From assembly GCF_013299165.1 (NCBI RefSeq), contig NZ_JAAFKD010000026.1, positions 25,851 through 89,850 on the forward strand: a stretch of DNA of 64,000 nucleotides, given 5' to 3'. The position numbers and the translations under genes were made by a program. Under the pieces are notes generated by a model that was not told where the DNA came from, did not search any database, and saw nothing but the letters and a program-made list of their open reading frames with translations. The number at the start of each line of letters is the position of its first letter. The stretch's first letter is position 1. The stretch comes from Microcoleus sp. bin38.metabat.b11b12b14.051. GTDB lineage: Bacteria > Cyanobacteriota > Cyanobacteriia > Cyanobacteriales > Microcoleaceae. Of the stretch, positions 17,463-27,500 are shown piece by piece.

Positions 17463-17976
17463 CTTACCAACTCTACCCGCTAACCCTTATTTAAGGAGTC
17501 CACAATTTGAGGAAGTAATTTTCTCAAATTGAAGGTTGAAAGAGCAGTTTTATTCGTTCCTCTGTTTAGTTGTTTTGTAGTTTTAGGTTCTCTCATTTCG
17601 CCCACGATTTCCCAGAATTGCATTTATCCAGTTCAAAATAATGCGGGTATTTTCACACTTTAAGTGTTATGTTGTGTCGTTGTTCGACCTTGATTTCGGT
17701 CCTTCACGCTCAGACGCTTTTTCCGAGAGTTCAACTAATGTTTAACCTTGACTACTTACCTATACGAGTTGCTCCCATCTCAGGTTTGTTATTCTCGTTC
17801 TGTCCCCAGCTTCATTTTTAGAGTTTGTTCTCTATCCATGTGGGCAGTTTTGGCATCACGCCATTCCTAGCGGGTAAGACTTGTCAAATTTGAGTTTGAC
17901 GCACTCACACTCAACTGAAGTTACCTTTACTATCTTTTAGGGCTTGCACCCAAGGCGGCGTAAAGGCTCTAATCCC

Positions 17977-19526
17977 CTAACCCATACAGGCTAGTTTCAT
18001 AGAAACGAACCGCACGAACCGCACCAGCGTGTCTCGCGTGTAATCTCCATTCAGGTCATTGATCCAGATTTTGGGGTCTTGCCATTCATTGCGTGAACTC
18101 TTGAAGTTTTCTCGCAACCATTCGCGAAAGCGTTCTACCAGATCGTCTAATCGCGTTTCTAACCCTTTGGGATTACTGATTGCCCAAAACAGCTTGTTGA
18201 CTTTGATCTTCAACAAATCAATCTTCTGTTCCCACTCTTGCTTCAACATTTGCTGGTCTTCTTGAAATAGGTCAGGGTCTTTCAACCAGTACTGATACCA
18301 ACGGCGCATCAGCCCAATCAAACTACTGTCGTATACTGTTCCCGTAGCTTCACTGAGCCAGCGTCTGCGACGGTCATATCGATCGGGCTTTAATTCCAGT
18401 CCAATCTTTTCACAAAGTTCTAGATAGTGTGATTGCACTGTTCGCCGCTCCTCTATATCTAATCCGCCCCTTTCTAATTGGGAGATGAGAGCGGCTAGGT
18501 GCGCCAAACCCATTTCAATCTCAGCTAGTATAGTATTCACCTCATACTCAGCTAACAAGCGTTGCCGTCCCGCCTCTCGCTTCTGTTGCCATTCTACCCC
18601 AGGTAAAGAGTAACCATAAAACTGGTCAACTACTTCTAACTTCTTGTTAATTTCGCCCATGGTATCGGGGTGCGCCAGCACGACTTTTTCCATCAGGGAG
18701 ATGGCTAGAAACGGGTCAACATCTGCTTTGATGGGGATGGAGATCGTGTAGTAGTAATGATTGGTCGGACGGCTGAGGTTAATAATGTTTTGCCCTTCAA
18801 ACACGGCATTGGGGATGTAAATGTGTGAGTGGGTGTCAATGAGATACAGTTCGGTTAATCGCAGCCCAATGTGTTTAATCACGCCTCTTCTACCGTTGGC
18901 TAGCTCAATCACATCCCCAAAGCGAAATGGTGTATCGATGAGCAAGACTAACCCACTGAAGAAGTTTGCCAGAATATCTTTTAGCGCAAACCCCAAGATA
19001 AAACTCATTCCTCCGATTGCAACTAACAAACCTTGGATGTCAACACCGAACGCCTGGAGAAACAGCAGTCCAGCCACCAAGTAAACAATTAAAGGGAGAA
19101 CATTTTGTAGGATGGGAGCGAGAACATCATCCCACATTGCCTCGGAGCCTTCGGCATACTGCCTAAAAGCATAGGTCACAACCTCGGCGATCAATTGAAC
19201 CACCCAAAAGGCGACGACAAGGACAAGAAAAGCGGTCAATCCTCGTTGGAACCAAGTAATGTAACTTGTAGGAGTGACAGATAGCGTCAGCAATGCCAGC
19301 TTCAAACCGATCGCGACCGCAATGAGTGTCAGCGGCGTTTCTGAGATGTTGAGTGCAACTAACGGTAGGTCGGAGGAAATACACGGAACACCCTCCGCAA
19401 AATACCAAACAGTAGGTAGAGAGCAATAACGACAACACCAATAATGCCGAAGTTAAGCAAAAATGCACCCCATCCTTGAGCCGGAAAAATGCCTGACAGA
19501 AACGCAGAACTGCTTGGTATTGTCAT
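17977..19526 (-). pseudogene. MscS-family mechanosensitive channel, apparently frameshifted
   Basis: The main frame encodes several membrane segments, then the MscS core: GGMSFILGFALKDILANFFSG and LIDTPFRFGDVIELANGRRG, with a long charged cytoplasmic C-terminus. It has only a TTG start at 19305 without ribosome site. A better start is the ATG at 19526, preceded by a ggag, giving GAFLLNFGIIGVVVIALYLL and FGILRRVFRVFPP before a stop. Shifting frame near 19385 continues smoothly into LPLVALNISETPLTLIAVAI in the main frame. The 3' end also looks altered (VRFVRFVSMKLACMG) where it meets the IscB element flank. Either a decayed channel gene or sequence errors. Confidence 0.7.
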
Positions 19527-19751
19527 TGGGAAACCCGCTCCGTAAAGAAAGTATGTAAAAATTGGTGCTTGACATAGTCTTAGATAGGTGTTAATTAATG
19601 AAAGGTATCGGCTTTCAAAAAGAGGAATATCTCAAAAAAAAACAAGCATTTAGCCGCTAGATTTGCTAGAGAAGACTTCTCAATCGCCACGAAGCACAGT
19701 TGCTTCACAGTCAATCATAAGTTTTTCTGTTTTATATTTGTTTGACCCCTG

Positions 19752-20696
19752 ATGAATGAATCCAATAAAACGACGATTGCGATCGTTTCATTATTTGTCG
19801 GTGTAGTCGCCATATCTTTTGGCTCTATCTTCACCAGATGGAGTGAAGCTGAACTGACCCCCAATGCTACAACATTTAATCGCCTTTGGCTAGGTAGTGT
19901 CGTCTTCGGGCTGTGGCAAGGATACAAGGCGATACGTCAGAGACTTTCTTTTGACAAACCCGTTCAACAGGATTCATACACCAGTCAGGAGCTTTTGCTA
20001 TTACTGGGTGCTGGGACTTTTTTTGCTGCCACCTTAGCCTTTGTAGCTTGGTCGCTGACTCAAACCAGCATCGCTATCTCGACAATCCTACATAATCTCG
20101 CCCCGATATTTACCAGCTTAGGAGCTTGGTTGTTATTCGGTCAAGGCTTTAACCGCCAATTTCTGATTGGGATGGTCGTCGCCATTGGGGGAGCGATCGC
20201 CATTGAAATCGAGCAGATCCAAATCGCCACTGGTGAAGTCACAGGAGGCATAGCTGCCATCCTCTCTGCGGTTTTTTTGGGTGCATACCTGCTGCTGTTA
20301 GAACAACTGAGAACCAAATTTGACCCGATCGCAATTCAGTTGTGGGTTTGTGTGATCGCTAGCCTATCCATCTTACCCATGCTTGTGTTCGCTGGAGATC
20401 GGATTTTTCCTTCTTCAGTGCATGGGTGGCTGTTCGTCATTTTTCTCGCCCTCGTCTGCCAAGTTTTAGGTCAGGGACTTTTAACATATAGCGTTGCCCG
20501 GTTGTCCTCAGTCGTTGTCTCCTTAGTACATTTGTTAGAGCCAGTATTTAGCAGCATTTTGGCTTGGGCAATATTTGGGGAAAAGTTAAGTTTCTCGAAT
20601 GGGGTAGGTTTTGTCCTAGTTCTCATCGGTCTATACCTAGCCGTATCTAGCCAAGCTGCTTTCGATCTCCCACAAAATCGGCTAGAGAGCGGGTAG
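19752..20696 (+). CDS. EamA/DMT-superfamily transporter
   Basis: A 314-aa protein with ten hydrophobic helices and the duplicated EamA layout. The first half includes FGSIFTRWSEAELTPNATTF and LSLTQTS-like AWSLTQTSIAISTILHNLAP; the second half includes LLTYSVARLSSVVVSLVHLL and EPVFSSILAWAIFGEKLSFS, the family's typical end motif. Members export metabolites or amino acids across the inner membrane; the substrate is unknown. It is 69 bases upstream of a clear paralogue and both lie inside the 7.85-kb insertion, as if cargo. ATG at 19752; the ribosome site is weak. Confidence 0.88.
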   Translation: MNESNKTTIAIVSLFVGVVAISFGSIFTRWSEAELTPNATTFNRLWLGSVVFGLWQGYKAIRQRLSFDKPVQQDSYTSQELLLLLGAGTFFAATLAFVAWSLTQTSIAISTILHNLAPIFTSLGAWLLFGQGFNRQFLIGMVVAIGGAIAIEIEQIQIATGEVTGGIAAILSAVFLGAYLLLLEQLRTKFDPIAIQLWVCVIASLSILPMLVFAGDRIFPSSVHGWLFVIFLALVCQVLGQGLLTYSVARLSSVVVSLVHLLEPVFSSILAWAIFGEKLSFSNGVGFVLVLIGLYLAVSSQAAFDLPQNRLESG

Positions 20697-20765
20697 TCAC
20701 CATTACTGTTTGTTTCAACGGCAAGCAACTGAAAAAGACTTTGCTCAAAAAATCAGCACAACTAG

Positions 20766-21755
20766 ATGTCAACACATTTGCTAAAAAGTATGACAGCCAA
20801 ACTGGAATTAGCACAGCAACCGTCGTCGAGAACACCAGCTTGGATCGCAACGGCTTCATTATTTGCCAGCCTAATCCCCCTATCTTTAGCACCAATCCTC
20901 GTCAAATTGTGCGAACGAGAAATAGGTTCAAATGCCGTAGCATTCCATCGCGGCTGGATCGCTACCATAGTCTTTGGGTTGTTGAGCGGACTTGAGGCTT
21001 TGGGCCGCCAAAAATCTGATAACCAACCCGTAGAACAGAAGTCTTTTACGAGACGAGAATTGGGGCTATTGGTAGCATTGGGAACTTTCGGAGCGACCTA
21101 CTTCCTCCTGTGGTCTTTGTCGCTGACTCAAACCAACGTTGCCAACGTTACGTTATTTTGTGGTTTGAACCCACTGTTTGTCGGCTTGGGGGGGTGGTTG
21201 TTCTTAGGTCGGCGCTATAATAGCAGATTCATCATTGGCATGGTCATGGCACTGGCGGGAGCGATCGCTATGGGATTGGATGACGTGCAGTTCGCCACTG
21301 ACCAAGTACAAGGTAATGCCCTCGCCTTACTATCCGGGATTTGTTTTGCTGCGTATCTGATACTGCTAGAACTACTGCGATCCCGATTTACCACGGCAAC
21401 CTTACTGTTGTGGCGCTGCGCCTTCACGACTATGTTTGCGTTTCCCTTCCTCGCACTCGCCGAAGAAAGATTGTTTCCCCATTCCTGGATGGGGTGGTTT
21501 TTCGTAATTTTGCAAGCCATCTTGTGCCAAGTGTTGGGTCAAGGACTTTTGGCTTACAGCCTCAGCAGGCTGTCGTCAGGGTTCGTCGCCGTCACGCTTC
21601 TTTTCGAGCCAGTCCTTGCCTCAATCTTCGCTTGGGTAATTTTCTCTGAACGCTTGGGTTTCTTTGACTTGGTGGCGTTTGTCGTGATTTTATTAGGTAT
21701 TTATGTAGCTCAATCGAGTCAATCTGCCGTTAAAGAAACCAGCGAGGTAGCGTAA
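20766..21755 (+). CDS. EamA/DMT-superfamily transporter, tandem paralogue
   Basis: A 329-aa ten-helix transporter clearly related to the preceding gene: it shares the same motifs in the same order (FHRGWIATIVFGL, LWSLSLTQTNVANVTLF, IIGMVMALAGAIAMGLDDVQ, LSRLSSGFVAVTLLFEPVLA). The pair probably arose by tandem duplication, and could act as a heteromer or carry related substrates. The start could instead be the ATG at 20790 (MTAKLELAQQ), as neither has a good ribosome site. The stop lies at the left edge of the partial MITE copy, so the end of this gene may be where the repeat inserted. Confidence 0.87.
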   Translation: MSTHLLKSMTAKLELAQQPSSRTPAWIATASLFASLIPLSLAPILVKLCEREIGSNAVAFHRGWIATIVFGLLSGLEALGRQKSDNQPVEQKSFTRRELGLLVALGTFGATYFLLWSLSLTQTNVANVTLFCGLNPLFVGLGGWLFLGRRYNSRFIIGMVMALAGAIAMGLDDVQFATDQVQGNALALLSGICFAAYLILLELLRSRFTTATLLLWRCAFTTMFAFPFLALAEERLFPHSWMGWFFVILQAILCQVLGQGLLAYSLSRLSSGFVAVTLLFEPVLASIFAWVIFSERLGFFDLVAFVVILLGIYVAQSSQSAVKETSEVA

Positions 21756-21773
21756 TTAATGCGCGATCCCTAT

Positions 21774-21833
21774 ATTTAAGAAATTGGGAAAGCTAATTGT
21801 TGCTACTGTACCTCATAACAGCGGGAACCGCTG
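21774..21833. repeat. MITE-like element, partial direct copy
   Basis: atttaagaaattgggaaag through agcgggaaccgctg repeats the last 60 bases of the element at 13980-14083 in the same orientation with three substitutions. Weaker likeness (taattaat, then a six-base insertion) extends a little further left. The left inverted repeat is missing. TA follows at 21834-21835. Confidence 0.85.
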
Positions 21834-22530
21834 TATGTTCTGCCAAATAATCAAAGATTTTAGGATCGAGGACATACATCCCAAACATTGATAAAAATAA
21901 ATCCTCTGGCAAGCCTTCTACGCTTAAATGCTGCCGCGCATACTCGATATCCGGCTTTTCGTAAACTTGCGTCACAGACAAAATAGCATCTTGTTCCTGC
22001 CAAACTCCCGCCGCACAGCCGTAGTGATGAATTACATCAGATGGTGTTAATCTCAAACCGATCGCACTTTGCCGCACTTGCGAGTAAATATCCAATAGCT
22101 GGCGCGCGCAAGAGATTTCTATGGACGACAAATAAATGTGGTCGCCCAAAAGCAGGAGAAATGGCTCGTTGTTCACCCATTCCTTAGCACAGAATACCGC
22201 GTGGCCGAACCCTTCCTGGACATCCTGAGTGAGAATTGTAACGCGCTGACCCAACTCTTGTAAATATTGGCTGTACTCCTGATTTGGCTTAGACAATTTT
22301 TGGAAAAGTTCGGGAGACGGCCCAGTTTTAAAGAAATCTTCAAAAAAAGTGCGAGATCCCTTTTGCACAACTATACAAACTTCTTCGATGCCCGCACTCA
22401 AAGCTTCTTCCACAATTGCCAAAATTATCGGTTTAGCGCGGCCGTCGCGATCGATAATTGGCAAAAATTCCTTCTTCACCGCCAGAGTTGCCGGAAACAT
22501 CCGAGTGCCGAAACCGGCGGCCGGAATCAC
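21793..22530 (-). pseudogene. Sugar-1-phosphate nucleotidyltransferase, N-terminal piece
   Basis: The frame encodes VIPAAGFGTRMFPATLAVKK (nucleotide-binding loop), EFLPIID, VTILTQDVQEGFGHAVFCAK and LLLLGDHIYLSS, as in UTP-glucose-1-phosphate uridylyltransferase or related enzymes. Genuine coding ends with FDYLAEH at 21836; the last 12 residues (TAVPAVMRYSSNN) are read from the MITE. The missing C-terminus is at 13814-13977. The listed start is a GTG; upstream codons remain open in the same frame (ERKDAEKASRLQVRKAVIPA) back to the stop of the GHMP kinase, so this was probably the second half of a longer protein. Without its C-terminal part activity is doubtful. Confidence 0.85.
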
Positions 22531-22608
22531 GGCTTTGCGGACTTGCAGTCGGGAAGCTTTTTCTGCATCTTTTCTTTCTTCTATCTGCGTGGAACAGGCG
22601 TCCCGCCT

Positions 22609-23703
22609 TTATATTTCTGGGGTTGCTGCATTAAATTCTGTTTCAGGCTCCAAATGGGTCTGAGAACTAATAGTAAGTTTCACACATTCCATCTGAGGAA
22701 AATCCCGTGCAATAATATTGATAACTTGCTGTTGAATTTCTGCATCTTTCACGATAAATTGCGCCGTGCCGTCTCCCTGAGAACCTACTTTCTTCCCGCC
22801 CAAAATATAAGGCTGAATCGGTTGATAGTTCAGGAGTTCGTGCAAAACGGGAGCAGTTAATTGCCCGGGACAAGCGGGGATTAAATACCTGTCAAATTCC
22901 CTCTGGGCAACTTTCATCAACTCGCCGATTTTAACCGCATCTCCCTGCTGCAAAGCTGCGGCGGCATCTTGGGTAATTTGATAATTAATCGCACCGAGAT
23001 ATTTCTGCACGTTTACTTGAACTTCATTCGCAGCAAAGGGGTAAGCCTGATTAAGGCTTGCCAGGATTTCTTGAGTGTTTTTACTAGCGCCCAAATCTGC
23101 GATGACAAAAAACAAATCTTTGGTAACTTTTAGCTCAACAACATCCATTTGAGCGCCATCAAAAATCATCATAATCGGGCGATTTCCATAGGCACAACCC
23201 TGATCCATGCGGTCGCAACGGGAAGGTGTGGCAGTCTCGCCTAGATAAGCCATTTCCATTTCGGCACGGACGTTCATTTTTAAATCGTATAAGCGATTGA
23301 AAGCCCTGGCTACTAACACGCAAATTGCGGCACTTGAAGACAAGCCTTTCTGAATTGGCAAATCTGTTAAATAATTGTCAATTTCCAGTCCTCCCACGCT
23401 GCATTGCGAGAGAAATTGAGCGGCAACACCGGCTGCATAACTGAAAAAACTTCCTGTTTGTGCTTCAGCAAGCAGAGCATTTTTTGCCATCGGGAGTGCA
23501 GCTTCTATTTTTGTGCCGTCATTTAAAGCAGCCCGCAAAATCAAGTGTGTCGGATGTTTTTTGACTTCGGCATAAATTCCTTGATTTGTACTGGCTATCA
23601 GAGTGCAGCCTTTTTCTATAGCGGGATTCAGCGGGCGATAACCTGCGGCCCAATCGCTGTGTTCGCCAAACAAACACAGGCGGCCCGGAACAAAAAGTTT
23701 CAT
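22609..23703 (-). CDS. GHMP-family sugar kinase
   Basis: A 364-aa kinase beginning MKLFVPGRLCLFGEHSDWAA (the galactokinase-like substrate motif) with the ATP-binding GHMP loop PIQKGLSSSAAICVLVARAF near 115-134 and a C-terminal ILGGKKVGSQGDGTAQFIV, the third GHMP motif. It should phosphorylate a sugar at C1 using ATP. The TAA at 22609-22611 lies at the edge of an interspersed repeat (ggcgggacgcctgttccac, read on minus), and the frame continues beyond it into the nucleotidyltransferase piece without another stop. A kinase/nucleotidyltransferase pair would make an activated sugar nucleotide by a salvage route. Confidence 0.88.
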   Translation of the reverse strand: MKLFVPGRLCLFGEHSDWAAGYRPLNPAIEKGCTLIASTNQGIYAEVKKHPTHLILRAALNDGTKIEAALPMAKNALLAEAQTGSFFSYAAGVAAQFLSQCSVGGLEIDNYLTDLPIQKGLSSSAAICVLVARAFNRLYDLKMNVRAEMEMAYLGETATPSRCDRMDQGCAYGNRPIMMIFDGAQMDVVELKVTKDLFFVIADLGASKNTQEILASLNQAYPFAANEVQVNVQKYLGAINYQITQDAAAALQQGDAVKIGELMKVAQREFDRYLIPACPGQLTAPVLHELLNYQPIQPYILGGKKVGSQGDGTAQFIVKDAEIQQQVINIIARDFPQMECVKLTISSQTHLEPETEFNAATPEI

Positions 23704-23852
23704 CGCATCTATCTAAGGGTATCTATAATTGTGATTACTTTAACCTGAAACGGAGATATTTTACTAAAGTGCGATCGTCCTTTGGGTTGATGTAAGTGAC
23801 TGGGGAAATTTGTTTTAATAAATGTAAAGTTAGAGTTGAAGGAAGAGTTTCA

Positions 23853-24392
23853 ATGCGTAAGTTAAACATAGGTCTATCTGAGGAGCAACGTGCAGGCGTG
23901 ATCGAACTCTTGAATCACGACCTGTCTAATGCTTATCTACTGTTAATCAAAACCAAAAAGTATCACTGGGATGTAGTTGGCCCGCAGTTTCGATCGCTCC
24001 ACCAGTTGTGGGAAGAACACTACCAAGCATTGACTGAGAATATTGATGCTTTGGCCGAACGGGTTAGGGCTTTAGGCGGCTACCCAATCGGTACTGCTGA
24101 GGGTTTTCTGAAGTATGCTTCGATTAAGGAACATATCGGCGATTTGCCTTTGGCGACTGAGATGGTGTCGCGTTTGGTTGACGATCACGAACTGGTTATT
24201 CGCAATCTCCGCCTACACGTCGAACAGTGTTCTGAAGAGTTCAAGGATGACGGAACCGCAGACTTTTTGACGGGTTTGATGGAACAGCACGAGCAAATGG
24301 CTTGGATGTTGCGATCGTTTATTGAAGGCGAATCTATTTCGCCCGATGGTAAACAGCCACAAGCTAAAACTCCTACGGCTTCTCACGCTTAG
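23853..24392 (+). CDS. dps: Dps-family ferritin-like protein
   Basis: A 179-aa four-helix protein. The Dps ferroxidase signature is visible: KKYHWDVVGPQFRSLHQLWE and HYQALTENIDALAERVRALG, with the first His, then the second His and the acidic D/E residues in their normal spacing. Dps proteins assemble into dodecamers that oxidise and store iron and protect DNA from peroxide. I chose ATG 23853 because ggaagag lies 7 bases before it; an upstream GTG at 23796 would add 19 unlikely residues. The tail (PDGKQPQAKTPTASHA) is disordered and Pro/Ala-rich. A perfect hairpin follows. Confidence 0.92.
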   Translation: MRKLNIGLSEEQRAGVIELLNHDLSNAYLLLIKTKKYHWDVVGPQFRSLHQLWEEHYQALTENIDALAERVRALGGYPIGTAEGFLKYASIKEHIGDLPLATEMVSRLVDDHELVIRNLRLHVEQCSEEFKDDGTADFLTGLMEQHEQMAWMLRSFIEGESISPDGKQPQAKTPTASHA

Positions 24393-24421
24393 AGAGATTA
24401 GACCTCTTGCAAAAATAGCTA

Positions 24422-24445
24422 GGAACGGGCCGAAGAGCCCGTTCC
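24422..24445 (+). terminator. Hairpin after dps
   Basis: ggaacgggc (24422-24430) and gcccgttcc (24437-24445) are perfect arms with a 6-base loop, 30 bases after the dps stop. A-rich sequence, not a T tract, follows, so it could also be an interspersed palindrome acting as terminator. Confidence 0.6.
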
Positions 24446-24558
24446 AAAATTTGATAAAAAAGACTTTTGTAAGATATCTATTGTAGGGGAATTGTGCGCG
24501 GTATTGGTGTTAATTTAATCCAAAAGACCGCTTTTATACTTAAATCCCTGGCGGATTA

Positions 24559-27500
24559 TTAAGTTTCCAAAGTGATTAATTGAGCAATTTCTTCAGTCTG
24601 AAAACCTAAAGCCATCGGTCTCTCAACTTCGGGAATGATTTGCACATCATAAAGTTCCGTGACTACTCCTTCAAATCGGAGCCAATGAACTACAGCGCCA
24701 GTATTGAGATCAATTACCATCATACCACAACGCGGCTCAGCATCTTTTGCTACTAACAATTCATCTAATTCTAAGCCGCTAAAAGTTCGATCGCCACCTC
24801 GCGGTTTGGAAAGTCCCACAATCGCCCAATTTTGCCAGAATGCGAGTCCTCGCACGTATCCGGGACAAAATGCGATCGCCTGAAATTCCCCAGTCTCTAA
24901 ATCCACATAACCCAACTCTCCGCGCCCCGAATTCAGTACCCACAATTTGTCCTGATACCAGCGGGGCGAGTGCGGCATTGACAATCCAGTGGTGATGATA
25001 TCATTGGATTCGATATCTATGATGATGCCGCCATTTTTTCGCCGATCGCGCCAGCCATCCACCACATCCGACTGACTCGATGCTGTCACATACTTAGGTT
25101 TTCCCTCCACCATCGCTAAACCGTTGAGGTGACAGCGATCCTCGTTGACGTATTGCGAGATAAACGGCGGTTTCCACAGCGGTTTGCAACTGTGACGATC
25201 GCTCAACGTGGCGATACAATTGAGCAACGTGCTGATGAAAATTACTTGTCCGCTGCTATCTACAGCTACATCATGAATGTCGATATCGCCTGTAGTGTGG
25301 GCGATGCGGGGCACGTAAAGCCGATCGCAATTTTGATGCAATTGTCCCGCCGCTAGCACGTTGTCTAATTGCCAGAGTTGATATTTGGAACTTAGGTAAA
25401 TCCGCGATGGCGTGCAGAAAAGTCCCATCGCGCGATCGAATATCCGCCAAAAACCCGATATTCTGTTAGCTTCCGGGTGAGCACCGATGAACATCAATCG
25501 GCTGGTTTGATAGGTACTGCAAGCGATGGTAATTTTTTGTTGGGCTAGCCAAGTGGGCAAATCGCGATCGCCCAGAATTTCGCTGGTAGGTTCAGAAACT
25601 AAATTAACTGCCACTTTACCACCATTTGCCTCTATTAAATCTCCGAAATTTTCTGTTGCTGGCACATCGATCGCTGCGGGTGCTTTTCCCGATTGAAACT
25701 TCTCCCATGCCATCTCATATCCTAACTCTAAATGTCGCACAGTTTTCGGCGTATCAAATAATGGCAACTGGCGGCGGTGAGAGTGTAAATAATTTTTCAA
25801 CTCTTGCAATTGAGCGGAATTATTTGCTAAGTTCACCGCTAACTGTTCGTATTCTGCTAAACTATTAACTATTAACTGTGGTAAGTTCACTGCTGTCAAT
25901 AAACTCGCTCCTACCCGCGCCGCAAAAGTTTCACCGGGAAAGGTAATAAACGGAATTCCCATCCACAAAGCATCGCTACCTGTAGTATGAGCATTGCAAT
26001 ATAAAGTATCCAGGAATAAGTCAATCCAAATGTGGCGGATGAGATTTTCTTCTTTGCCGACTCTCGGCGCAAAAATCAGTCTTTCTCCATCAATTCCCCG
26101 CAACTTAGCCTCATTTTTCAGATTTTGTGTTGCTTCTGGATTGCTCTCCAACAACCACAAGACACTATTAGGTACTTGCTCTAAAATTCGCATCCACACG
26201 CCAAACATCACAGGTTCAATTTTACGGCTGTGATTGAAGCATCCGAACACAAAAGCACTTTCTGGTAATCCATATTTAGTTTTAGGGTTTTTCAGTTTAA
26301 TTTGTGCGTTTTCGGCGGGACAAATCCGCAGGTAGTTGTTAATTTGATAGCTATCTGGTAAGCAAATGAATTTTTCACTAAAAAACTCGGCAATTCGGGG
26401 CGGCGTAACTATATTATCTGTGATAAAGTAATCGATAAAGTCGGCTCCCATTGTATTCGCGTAAGTCAGATAACTTATTTGAATTGGAGCGGGGCGCTGG
26501 GCTAAGATTTCAGGATTAGCATATACTGTATATCCTGCCATATCGATCAGAATATGAATTTTGTCATTATATATTTTCTCTGCTGCTGCTGGCGTAGTTA
26601 GACCTCGCAAATCGGTAAATTGATCGCAGTCTGTTTTAATTTTTTGTCGCTCGTAGCTGCCATCTTCCGGGCCTAGAGAATAGGCGAATATTTCAAATCG
26701 AGATCGATCGTGCAAAGCGAACAATTCACCCATTAAATGCGTCAGGGCGTGGTTGTGAAAATCTCCAGCAATGTAACCTACGCGCAGCCGTTGGGGAGGA
26801 GTAGCCGGAGGTAGATGAGGGGGAAAGTAGTTGCGATCGACTTTGCTGCTGACAAATTTGGCAAAGTAGCGGGCGATCGCTAAATGTCGATCGCCCTTAA
26901 ATGGCGAAAACAGGGTAAAGTCAAAAATAGAGAAGTCTGTCAAGATATCTTGGGCGATTAGACTTGCGCCAATTTCCCACATTTGTTCGCTGAGGGCTGC
27001 TGAATCTTCCCATTGACAAATTACTTGGTTGACTTTCACCAAAGCTGCCATTGCATTGATGTTATTCGCGTCTAGTTGCAAGACTTTTTGATAATTTGCC
27101 GCCGCCTCAGTATATCGATCGCAGCCAAATTGAATTCTGGCTAAGTTTCCCAAGGCTGGAATCGAATCTGGTTGAATTGCTAAAGCTTTTTGATAGGCAA
27201 TTTCGGCTGCTTCTGGCTTTTCCTGTTTGGCAAGTAGGCTTCCTAGGCTATTATAGGCGATCGCATAATTGGGATTGTAGGTGACGGCTTGTTCGTAGGC
27301 TGCGATCGCGCGATCGACTTCGGCGACATTTTCCAGAGCTACGCCTAAATTGTACCACGCTTGAGAGTAACGCTGTTCGCAGTTTAAGGCTTGGCGGTAA
27401 AAGGCGATCGCCTCTTGCCATTGTTGTTTGACTAATTTAGCATTTCCCAATTGAAAGTAAGCGGGAGCATAATTAGGTTCCAGCGTGATAATCTGTAAAT

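Larger units (their letters stand above)
15696..17904 (-). mobile_element. Group II intron, about 2.2 kb, with defunct reverse transcriptase
   Basis: Minus-strand sequence from 17904 begins GTGCGTC, the usual group II 5' end, followed by about 440 bases of structured non-coding RNA with words such as gagcgtgaaggaccg. A reverse-transcriptase reading region fills domain IV, and a textbook domain V lies at 15739-15773, followed by a domain VI-like stem (cctgtg gtaa cacagg). The exact ends are estimates: the 5' end could be GTGAG six bases earlier and the 3' end lies near 15695-15698. It lies between an upstream flank and iscB in the same orientation. Splicing may survive if maturase is supplied elsewhere. 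Confidence 0.85.
13980..21833. mobile_element. 7,854-bp TA-flanked insertion splitting a nucleotidyltransferase gene
   Basis: The segment begins cagcggttcccgct and ends agcgggaaccgctg, so its ends are perfect 14-base inverted repeats, and TA stands on both sides (13978-13979 and 21834-21835). Removing it with one TA fuses the two gene pieces in frame. It contains a complete 104-bp MITE at the left, a partial direct copy of the same element at the right, an IscB element, a group II intron, an MscS gene and two EamA genes. No transposase is seen. A likely origin is a MITE insertion followed by integration of other DNA by recombination at the shared repeat; movement as a unit is not shown. Confidence 0.75.

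Noticed and set aside
19163..19468. Separate 101-aa minus-strand gene upstream of mscS
   Set aside because: It overlaps the channel's coding frame; the other two frames together reconstruct a plausible MscS N-terminus, so this frame is a shadow.
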